A stretch of DNA of 31,319 nt from NCBI GenBank assembly GCA_002359055.1, contig DEQC01000076.1, positions 9,440 through 40,758 on the forward strand, given 5' to 3'. This document shows positions 26,055 to 31,319 of the stretch, piece after piece (position 1 is the first letter of the stretch; each line of letters begins with the position of its first letter). A program made the translations under genes and the position numbers. The notes under the pieces were generated by a model. That model was not told where the DNA came from. It was given only the letters and a program-made list of their open reading frames with translations, and did no database searches. The DNA is from Flavobacteriales bacterium UBA3376 (lineage in GTDB: Bacteria; Bacteroidota; Bacteroidia; Flavobacteriales; Weeksellaceae).

Positions 26055-26897
26055 CTAGTTGACATTATTTAATTTTTCCCATTTTTCTTTAAGATTGTAT
26101 TCTTCAATTGCTTTGTCATAATTGTATCCAATGGGATCTTCTGCTGAAAGGTTTATGTTGAAGAATACATATTCAGGTACATATTGAAGATAGATTTCGT
26201 CTATATTATTTGTTTTTATATAAAAATCTATTTCCTCTTGAGGTTTCCAAGGGTTTGATTGAGTTACTTTTCTTTTAAATCCAGAATCCCTATCATTTGA
26301 ACTTTTAAGAGCCTTATCTTTAAATATTACTTGAAGTTCTCCTGAGATTTCTGCATTTGTCAAAATTTTGTCTGTATTATTAATTACGCTTCCTTTCATA
26401 ATATAAACAACATCCATTGATTTATCTTTAGAATTGTAACCATATTTCTTTTCAAGTTTCAAAGTATCCGTTGTGATATTAACTACTTCAAATTTCCCAT
26501 CTCTATCTAATCTTGAATAACCATGTTTTCTTGAGAGATATTCGTTTTGATTTATATGCTTCACCATTTTTTCTTCAATATCCACCTCCCATCGATGTCC
26601 CCAATTTTTTTCATCAACAAATGAAACTATGTAAATACCTACTTCATCTGTTGATTCTGCTATCCAAATATATTTTTGATTAGGGTCGTCTTTTACAATC
26701 AAATTTGCAAAATCTAACCAAGTAGTATTTTGACCAATTCCCATAAAATTTAAAAATAAATCACCTAAAATATTATCAGTTTCAATTTGCACTTTTGATT
26801 CTTGAACTAATTCAATAGCTTTTTTTTCGTTATTATCAAGAACATTACAGCTTGATAGAATAAATACTAGTACACTAAAGTAAAATACGTTTTTCAT
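26055..26897 (-). CDS. Lipoprotein of unknown function
   Basis: From the second ATG (26897) the protein has 280 residues and begins with a clean lipoprotein signal, MKNVFYFSVLVFILSSC, with the acylated Cys at 17. The first ATG at 26912 would place MKPVK ahead of it and is less likely. The mature part has a helical N-terminal region (about 20-60) and then a beta-rich region with AESTDEVGIYIVSFVDEKNW. A C-terminal segment with the pattern MKGSVINNTDKILTNAEIS resembles extracellular domains that compare a protein with its modified form, but this is tentative. No enzyme motif is seen. Confidence 0.6.
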   Translation of the reverse strand: MKNVFYFSVLVFILSSCNVLDNNEKKAIELVQESKVQIETDNILGDLFLNFMGIGQNTTWLDFANLIVKDDPNQKYIWIAESTDEVGIYIVSFVDEKNWGHRWEVDIEEKMVKHINQNEYLSRKHGYSRLDRDGKFEVVNITTDTLKLEKKYGYNSKDKSMDVVYIMKGSVINNTDKILTNAEISGELQVIFKDKALKSSNDRDSGFKRKVTQSNPWKPQEEIDFYIKTNNIDEIYLQYVPEYVFFNINLSAEDPIGYNYDKAIEEYNLKEKWEKLNNVN

Positions 26898-26933
26898 TTT
26901 AACTGGTTTCAAATTTCAAATGAACTCTTTGAT

Positions 26934-27512
26934 TTATAAATTGTTTTGAATTCTTTTCAATAAATCAAATATCTTTTTCCCAAATTCTAAATTGGTAAAA
27001 GTAATGACACCACTTTCGTGTGAGAGCTCAGTTGCAACAGTATCTGTGACACATTTCTTTTCATCTTTACAATTGAAATGAATGATCGCCATTTCTGGAC
27101 AATTATCTGCACAACCTGGTCGAACCGGCAAATATTCTATGATCAAATCGATTTCATTCAAATTACCAACCACTCTTCCAGCCGTTGCTGAGCCCATATC
27201 AATCGAAAAATTACCTGCATAATCAATCGAAGCTTTGGTCGTTTCGTCATTCAAATTCAAAAAAAGTGTTTGAATGTCCAAAGACAATAATTCGTCTTTG
27301 TTCAAATGCATTGATGGATAAAAAGCAGTTTGAAGTTCTGAAGAGTCTTTCAAAATTGGATGTTCGAAAACTGTAGTTTTAATTTCTCTTTTTTCAATTT
27401 CCAATGTGTTTTTCAACCATTCGTTTTCCTTTTTCAAAGAATCGATGCATGGATTGGAATCACATGAAAACATGAAGAAAATTGAACTAATAATAAGAAG
27501 TGCTTTTTTCAT
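26934..27512 (-). CDS. Lipoprotein of unknown function with cysteine pairs
   Basis: The ATG at 27512 gives 192 residues with a lipoprotein signal (MKKALLIISSIFFMFSC, Cys at 17). The frame opening at 27548 adds 12 residues that spoil the signal and is rejected. A helical N-terminal stretch after the lipobox (KKENEWLKNTLEIEKREIK) could be a coiled coil. Later cysteines occur in spaced pairs (GCADNC and NCKDEKKC, about residues 131-161), suggesting disulphides or metal binding. No known family is recognised. Its stop is 37 bp from the next lipoprotein start on the same strand, so the two may share a transcript. Confidence 0.6.
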   Translation of the reverse strand: MKKALLIISSIFFMFSCDSNPCIDSLKKENEWLKNTLEIEKREIKTTVFEHPILKDSSELQTAFYPSMHLNKDELLSLDIQTLFLNLNDETTKASIDYAGNFSIDMGSATAGRVVGNLNEIDLIIEYLPVRPGCADNCPEMAIIHFNCKDEKKCVTDTVATELSHESGVITFTNLEFGKKIFDLLKRIQNNL

Positions 27513-27728
27513 ATCGATAGTTTCAGGTTCAAATGGCTTTCTAAGCATTCATTTATCAAGCGACCAATTTTATTCAGTGAGAGTCATTTGTATATTTTAC
27601 TAATTTAACATTTAAAAATGATTCACCAAAAGAATTGAATTGTAGTACAATAAAAATAGGCTTGTAGAATAATTTGGCTCCGGATGATTTGATTGAATAG
27701 AAATTAACCAATCACATTAATTTACTTT

Positions 27729-27943
27729 TTATTTTTCAATAAAATTTATGCCCAACCAACCTTTTTTAAATGGTAATTGAAAGGTATCGTTATCACTCAA
27801 TTCATCAATATTTTTACTATTTGGATGTTTTAGAAATTCATTTTCCAAGTTGGAATCTTCAATTTCGGCAATAGGTTGTTTTTTATCCTCAACACAAGAA
27901 ATGAAAATCGTTAGTGAAATTAATATGACAAAAGTTTTTTCAT
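27729..27943 (-). pseudogene. Decayed lipoprotein gene, frameshifted 5' copy of the gene at 28348-29178
   Basis: The first roughly 37 codons copy the neighbouring lipoprotein almost exactly (KTFVILISLTIFISC, VEDKKQPI, EIEDSNLENE), but the run after the ATG has 6 A where the intact gene has 7. Translation from this ATG would give MKKLLSY and stop. The in-frame reading could only start far upstream inside a repeat (ATG at 27986), which is unlikely. After residue 37 the sequence is unrelated and ends at 27729, with a short tail (LPFKKGWLGINFIEK). The gene is therefore a hybrid remnant. Because the slip is in a homopolymer, phase variation or sequencing error cannot be excluded. Confidence 0.6.
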
Positions 27944-27955
27944 AAGGCTTACAAC
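27836..27955. repeat. Direct repeat of about 120 bp (copy 1; copy 2 at 29070-29190)
   Basis: This stretch is nearly identical to 29070-29190: two substitutions and one A missing in the poly-A tract are the only differences I find before the outer end. It covers the 5' end of a lipoprotein gene, its start codon and the unit end GGCTTACAAC. The end is shared with the intact gene, so the duplicated piece includes the boundary signal. Confidence 0.85.
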
Positions 27956-28340
27956 GTTTTGGGCATTGCCGAAGGCGGAGAAACATCAGTTCGACGAAGT
28001 CAAATCGAATCGAAAAATTTCAATTTCCTGTACTGAGCTTATCGAAGCGCTTGTTCTGAGGCTAACCAAAACGAATTTATATGAGATTAATTTACTAAAA
28101 AAACGAATAAAATTCGTTTTTGGCGAGTAGGGAAATACAAACTTTGAATTTAGCACTTTAACCCCGCTTTTGGCAATACCTGAAAAGTACGTTTTTAAGC
28201 CATCCGAATTTCTGGATTTTGCATCGGAACTAAAAAATAAGCATCGCTTAAATCGCTTCTATGAATGCCGATTTTATTGATTTTTGAAAATTAGTAGCGG
28301 AAAATGATGGGTTGTGCAACGGTTACCATTGTTGTAAGCC
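27946..28340. repeat. Inter-unit element A with matching GGCTTACAAC/GTTGTAAGCC ends
   Basis: This 395-bp non-coding element lies between the decayed lipoprotein and the intact one. Its left end is GGCTTACAAC (27946-27955) and its right end GTTGTAAGCC (28331-28340), an exact inverted pair. The right three-quarters (about 28056-28340) is a direct repeat of about 92% identity with 29884-30168. The left quarter has arms like those at intergenic repeats (CATTGCC and GTTCGACGAAG) and is not shared. It contains a hairpin at 28099-28121 (arms AAAAACGAAT/ATTCGTTTTT). An 80-codon-like reading within the repeat is interrupted by a stop (TAG) in this copy. Confidence 0.75.
28099..28121. terminator. AT-rich hairpin within element A
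   Basis: A 10-bp perfect stem (AAAAACGAAT, 28099-28108; ATTCGTTTTT, 28112-28121) with an AAA loop is flanked by A on the left and T on the right, so it can terminate on the minus strand downstream of the lipoprotein gene. It is conserved in element C (29927-29949). Confidence 0.45.
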
Positions 28341-28347
28341 GTATTTT

Positions 28348-29178
28348 TTATTCTTTTATTAAATGTATTCTCACATTATTATCTGTTCTTACCTGAGTTC
28401 CATTTACAATTCCTGGAACCCAAATCGGATAATTTTTCTTTAAATGATTTTTTGCTAATTCAAATAATTCATTCTTGTATTTTTTATTTGATTCCAGTCC
28501 TTCGAAAAAATAATTGATGTAAAAGCTATTAATTGTACTGTCTTTTTCCACTATAAAACCAACATCAAAAAATGGCCATCCACCATATTCTGATTTATCT
28601 TCTTTAATGTCCAAATTTTCAACTATAACGTTTGGAACATAGTCCGAACTTCTACTTTTCTCGGATGGTAATTTTGGTCTTTCATCACAATCTCCATAAT
28701 ATACAGCCAAATTGTTTTTTATTACATTTTCAAGAAATAAGCTGTCGGCTTTCTTGTGCATTTGTTTTTTAAAATCAAGTCCATATTTATCCGCTAAAAC
28801 TTTATCCATATAAGCTCCATAGCATCCTTGGGTTTGACCTTCAAAAACGACACATCCGATTAAGTCAATTTCATAATTTAAACCATATTTTTTGCAGAGT
28901 TCTTCAAGTTCTTTTTCATATCGATTATGTCCATATAAAAATCCAGATTCTTGTGTGAATGCAATTCCATTCGTTTTTATTTCATCTTTAGCTCTATTGA
29001 TTTCAGATATACAAAGAGTATCCGTCTTTTCTGGATTTGAAACGTATTTTATAGGGTCAAATTCAACATATTCATTTTCCAAGTTGGAATCTTCAATTTC
29101 GACAATAGGTTGTTTTTTATCCTCAACACAAGAGATGAAAATCGTTAGTGAAATTAATATGACAAAAGTTTTTTTCAT
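28348..29178 (-). CDS. Lipoprotein with a TonB C-terminal-like domain (unit gene 2)
   Basis: The ATG at 29178 gives 276 residues and a clean lipoprotein signal (MKKTFVILISLTIFISC, Cys at 17). The frame opening at 29262 begins with TTG, runs back through a non-coding element and is rejected. The middle contains cysteines (CGVV-like segments, DC-DE) and no recognised enzyme motif. The C-terminal 60 residues (FELAKNHLKKNYPIWVPG, IVNGTQVRTDNNVRIHL) recall the TonB C-terminal domain, where W-x-PG-x-x-NG precedes strand-forming residues; that link is tentative. The start codon lies 2 bp inside the unit end GTTGTAAGCC and the stop is 7 bp from the other end GGCTTACAAC. No promoter is visible upstream. 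Confidence 0.6.
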   Translation of the reverse strand: MKKTFVILISLTIFISCVEDKKQPIVEIEDSNLENEYVEFDPIKYVSNPEKTDTLCISEINRAKDEIKTNGIAFTQESGFLYGHNRYEKELEELCKKYGLNYEIDLIGCVVFEGQTQGCYGAYMDKVLADKYGLDFKKQMHKKADSLFLENVIKNNLAVYYGDCDERPKLPSEKSRSSDYVPNVIVENLDIKEDKSEYGGWPFFDVGFIVEKDSTINSFYINYFFEGLESNKKYKNELFELAKNHLKKNYPIWVPGIVNGTQVRTDNNVRIHLIKE

Positions 29179-29190
29179 ATGGCTTACAAC
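29070..29190. repeat. Direct repeat of about 120 bp (copy 2)
   Basis: Partner of 27836-27955. It holds the 5' end of the intact lipoprotein gene (start codon at 29178) and the unit end GGCTTACAAC (29181-29190). Confidence 0.85.
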
Positions 29191-29315
29191 GGTTTTGTGT
29201 ATGGCTCGTTGCGGAAAATCAGCGATGATTTTCCGCCGTAACCGAAAGATAGCAAATTGCAATGAATTCCGATTAGGAATTCAGCTGCAATGAGCTATAC
29301 ACGGTGTTGTAGCAC
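29181..29315. repeat. Inter-unit element B, branched fold-back DNA (attC-like in form)
   Basis: This 135-bp element ends in GGCTTACAAC (29181-29190) and GTTGTAGCAC (29306-29315), which belong to the two different flanking units. An outer 16-bp stem pairs 29197-29212 (GTGTATGGCTCGTTGC) with 29287-29302 (GCAATGAGCTATACAC); its only two imperfections are G.T wobble pairs on the plus strand. Inside are a perfect 10-bp hairpin, GCGGAAAATC/GATTTTCCGC (29211-29236), and a 14-bp hairpin with a small bulge (29256-29291, tip GAATTCC/GGAATTC). It carries no gene and no usual terminator. Confidence 0.8.
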
Positions 29316-29316
29316 G

Positions 29317-29793
29317 TTATTTATATTCATATTTATTCCGCCAAATTTCTTCTCCTTTCAAAAAGTCAAGAAGAATTTCAATCATTTGTTCAACCGTTTC
29401 TAATGGTTTTACCAATAAAATATGGTCATCGTCTGTCACAAATCCAGAAGCTAATCCGTCATCGCCTAAACTTCCGCTTACATATAAAGCCTTGTATCCG
29501 TTCCCATTTTCATCTTCCAATTGCACAATGTGAAATTCATTCCAATTTGTTGATTTCATTGTGCTTTTTACTATTTCCGCTGTTGCTTTTTCAGATATAG
29601 TTTTTGTTGTCTCTCCGTAATTATAAGAAACCTTAAGTTTTAAATCTCGCTTTTCTTGTGGGTTTTCAACATTCCGTAATTCAGTCTTATTTTCAGCGAT
29701 TTTGAGTGTATTAGAATTTCGTTTTGAATTCCAACTAATCAAAGCGAATATTCCGATTAATGCTAAAATTCCAAAAATTATGTAGGTATTCAT
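29317..29793 (-). CDS. Small membrane-anchored protein, possibly immunity-like (unit gene 3)
   Basis: The ATG at 29793 gives 158 residues; the longer frame from 29802 would need a TTG start. An N-terminal membrane anchor (IIFGILALIGIFALISW) is followed by a charged linker and a soluble domain (about 48-158) with EFHIVQLEDENGNGYKALYVSGS and VKPLETVEQMIEILLDFL. Small soluble domains of this build are common among immunity-type proteins, but I can name no family. The stop codon is 1 bp from the unit end GTGCTACAAC, and the start is 25 bp inside the other end GTTGTAGCAC. No promoter element is visible. Confidence 0.6.
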   Translation of the reverse strand: MNTYIIFGILALIGIFALISWNSKRNSNTLKIAENKTELRNVENPQEKRDLKLKVSYNYGETTKTISEKATAEIVKSTMKSTNWNEFHIVQLEDENGNGYKALYVSGSLGDDGLASGFVTDDDHILLVKPLETVEQMIEILLDFLKGEEIWRNKYEYK

Positions 29794-29818
29794 TCTTTTC
29801 AAGCGATTTTGGTTTAAT

Positions 29819-30168
29819 GTGCTACAACGTTTGACCAGCTTGGCGTAGTGGCGGAAATCGAAGCGAGAAGTTTCGATTTTGCACTGAGGCTAGCCAAAAC
29901 GAATTTATATGAGATAAATTTACTAAAAAAACGAATAAAATTCGTTTTTGGCGGGGATAGAATTACAAACTTTGAATTCAGCACTTTAACCCTGCTTTTG
30001 GCAATACCTCAAAAGCTCGTTTTTAAGCCATCCGAATTTCTGGATTTTGCATCGGAACTGAAAAATAAGCATCGCTTAAATCGCTTCTATGAATGCCGAT
30101 TTTATTGATTTTTGAGGATTGGTGGTGAAAAATCAAGGGTTGTGCAACGGTTACCGCTGTTGGCAACA
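29819..30168. repeat. Inter-unit element C
   Basis: This 350-bp element ends in GTGCTACAAC (29819-29828) and GTTGGCAACA (30159-30168). From about 29884 to its right end it matches element A (roughly nine positions in ten). The left part has its own hairpin, AAATCGAA (29855-29862) with TTCGATTT (29872-29879), inside a GCGGAAA context like that of element B. An 86-codon reading from a GTG at 29848 stays open to 30108, but the matching frame in element A is broken by a stop, and the start lacks a leader. Confidence 0.75.
29927..29949. terminator. AT-rich hairpin within element C
   Basis: Arms AAAAACGAAT (29927-29936) and ATTCGTTTTT (29940-29949) with a 3-base loop are identical to the hairpin of element A. 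On the minus strand it lies downstream of the unit 4 gene (ends 30176). Confidence 0.45.
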
Positions 30169-30175
30169 GTTTTTT

Positions 30176-30769
30176 TTAAAATATTTCATATAATTCTTTG
30201 AGAGATTTAAAATCACGAGACTTGTATTCTTTTCCATCTCTTTTACTTAAATAATTAATCAAATCTTTTTTGGGACCCCAAGTCCAAAAATCGAATGTAT
30301 TAATCAAAGAATCTTTCTTTTTTATCCAAACAGGTGCTATTAGATTATTTTCGAGAGGCTTATTAGAGGAATCATAAATAAAATTTTCATTATTCTTTTT
30401 ATAAACTTGTCTGTAAAGAATACCGTCATCGTTAATTGCTGAGAATTTTGTTTCCGAATTATCATTGTCGTGAAGTACAACGTTTTCTATTTCAGAATTT
30501 GGTATAATTTTCCAATTGTCATCCTGTTTTAAAATAGCTGAATATTTATCATTTTCCAAATAGTTGAGACTTATTTTGCCTTTGACAGATTTACCATTTT
30601 TAAAATTTATGGCTCCTTCAAAAAAAGGGTTGTAATTATCATTGTTGTAAAGGTAATTATTGTAGATAGTTAGGAAATTAACTATATCATCATTTTTTTG
30701 AGCATTTAGATTTACGGAAAAGATGAGAAAAAGTAAAAAAATAAAGTATTTGAAATTTCTGCGAATCAT
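30176..30769 (-). CDS. Exported protein of unknown function (unit gene 4)
   Basis: The ATG at 30769 gives 197 residues with a signal peptide (MIRRNFKYFIFLLFLIFSVNLNAQ) and no lipobox; the frame opening at 30775 uses TTG. The mature protein has a low-complexity N/D/Y-rich start (NNYLYNNDNYN). A beta-rich region follows with GKSVKGKISLNYLENDKYSAI and SEIENVVLHDND, and then a tail with WIKKKDSLINTF. No family is recognised. The stop is 7 bp from the unit end TGTTGCCAAC copy on its left (minus-strand reading) and the start is 77 bp inside the other end. No promoter is visible. Confidence 0.6.
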   Translation of the reverse strand: MIRRNFKYFIFLLFLIFSVNLNAQKNDDIVNFLTIYNNYLYNNDNYNPFFEGAINFKNGKSVKGKISLNYLENDKYSAILKQDDNWKIIPNSEIENVVLHDNDNSETKFSAINDDGILYRQVYKKNNENFIYDSSNKPLENNLIAPVWIKKKDSLINTFDFWTWGPKKDLINYLSKRDGKEYKSRDFKSLKELYEIF

Positions 30770-30846
30770 AGTCAAAAGATTTTAAAGTTATTTATTGAAA
30801 TATCGTCAACAATTATTCCATTCTTATTTTCGTGTGTTTTTAAAAT

Positions 30847-30856
30847 TGTTGCCAAC
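30847..30856. repeat. Outer end of unit 4 (TGTTGCCAAC)
   Basis: The 10-bp sequence is the exact inverted partner of GTTGGCAACA at 30159-30168. The next inter-unit element would be expected to continue rightwards, but the IS-like sequence begins instead. Confidence 0.75.
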
Positions 30857-31319
30857 GCCAGTCCGTCTAAAAACCTTCGTTTTTTCTAATTACTGCTTAA
30901 ATCTACTCATTTAATTCAAATTTAAGCTATTTTAAGTACTCTATTTACAAAAACAGGTTTCCCTAAAACGAAAAATAAAATGTCATAAAACGCCTTAAAA
31001 TAGCTTGTGATACTCGAAAAAAATAAGACAAGTACTCTTAGGTACTTTTTAAGCTCATTTTGGTTTAAAATATTGAAAATTCGGCGGAGATTGAATGCAA
31101 TATAAATCAAACCCACATCGGCAGATGCTCGTTTTTTGGTTTTTTTGGTTATAATATGATCAAATCCCCACTGCCTTTTAATAATGCCAAATGGATGTTC
31201 AACAATAGCTTGTCGTTGTTGATAAATCTCGTAATTCTCTTTTATCCGTTGCTTGTTCTTTTCAAGCAGATGTGCATAAATTAGCCTTTCAATCACCCTT
31301 CCTCTCTTGTTTTTGGCTC
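30857..31319 (-). mobile_element. IS1182-family insertion sequence, partial (runs off right edge)
   Basis: The transposase C-terminal part lies at 30922-31319 and continues past the window edge. About 65 bp of non-coding DNA follow its stop to the left (30857-30921) before the unit end at 30847-30856. The start of the element was not located by sequence: the terminal repeat on this side may begin near 30857 (GCCAGTCCGTC), but the matching outer repeat is outside the window. Confidence 0.6.
30922..31319 (-). CDS. IS1182-family transposase, C-terminal part
   Basis: The frame is open from the right window edge to a TAA at 30922, giving about 131 residues. The DDE-type C-terminal signature of this family is present: YQQRQAIVEHPFGIIKRQW, GFDHIITKK, then VGLIYIAFNLRRIFNIL. 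The catalytic glutamate should be the E in QAIVEHPFG. The N-terminal and central DDE parts lie beyond the window, so it is not known whether the element is intact. The tail after the signature is typical for the group. Confidence 0.85.
   Translation of the reverse strand, partial: AKNKRGRVIERLIYAHLLEKNKQRIKENYEIYQQRQAIVEHPFGIIKRQWGFDHIITKKTKKRASADVGLIYIAFNLRRIFNILNQNELKKYLRVLVLFFSSITSYFKAFYDILFFVLGKPVFVNRVLKIA

Noticed and set aside
27639..27651. Palindrome ATTGTAGTACAAT as a fourth unit boundary
   Set aside because: It lacks the GTTG/CAAC-type end and no partner is found around the decayed gene.
27970..28060. Small repeats such as GTTCGACGAAG and TACTGAGCTTATCGAAG in element A read as a CRISPR or REP array
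   Set aside because: They are short and not regularly spaced. They resemble common intergenic repeat debris of this group of bacteria, and there are no direct repeats with spacers.
29848..30108. 86-codon plus-strand reading frame within element C
   Set aside because: It starts with GTG, has no leader, and the matching frame in element A contains a stop codon. I treat it as repeat sequence, not a gene.
1..31319. GATC depletion as a sign of the Sau3AI-type system
   Set aside because: GATC sites are common across the window on inspection; I could not count them properly, so no claim is made.

Overview
The window is about 31 kb of low-GC DNA that looks chromosomal and comes from a member of the Bacteroidota, most likely the order Flavobacteriales. 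The evidence is the gene families present (a DUF4403-like protein, an OstA-like protein, many small lipoproteins), an IS1182-type transposase, and promoters whose -7 element follows TAnnTTTG rather than TATAAT. No rRNA, tRNA or CRISPR array was seen.

Left part (1-20.9 kb) is mostly housekeeping and envelope genes. A truncated MscS-like channel gene runs off the left edge and is followed by a secreted HExxH metallopeptidase. A compact TetR-TolC-adaptor-RND efflux operon (6.7-1.1 kb, minus strand) follows, with palindromic operators at its promoter. Next come a DUF4403-like exported protein, acetyl-CoA synthetase, a class III aminotransferase, a lipoprotein, an OstA-like protein and a Fur-family regulator; the last two overlap, and a 21-bp palindrome lies upstream of the regulator. 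On the plus strand are an M3 oligopeptidase and a serine-hydrolase/beta-lactamase-fold protein. Two tiny overlapping membrane-protein genes and an acidic secreted protein complete this part.

The middle (21.0-24.1 kb) is a complete type II restriction-modification cassette on the minus strand: an XRE-type controller, a C5-cytosine methyltransferase and a Sau3AI/MutH-like endonuclease. All three reading frames overlap. The controller promoter carries repeated GTCC/GGAC half-sites, which suggests self-timed expression. An HRDC-domain protein, an SRPBCC protein and three small exported or lipoprotein genes follow on the same strand.

The right end (27.7-30.9 kb) is the most unusual part. Three successive single-gene units each encode a small lipoprotein, membrane-anchored or exported protein. 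Each unit is bounded by its own private 10-bp inverted repeat: GTTGTAAGCC/GGCTTACAAC, GTTGTAGCAC/GTGCTACAAC and GTTGGCAACA/TGTTGCCAAC. The pieces between units are fold-back DNA sharing an ACAAC...GTTGT frame. In integron cassettes, too, the two ends of each cassette match because both derive from its own attC site. The core heptamers here are not canonical, and no integrase lies in the window. A fourth unit has decayed: it duplicates the 5' end of one lipoprotein with a one-base loss in the poly-A tract after its ATG. An IS1182-family element begins just beyond the last unit and runs off the right edge.
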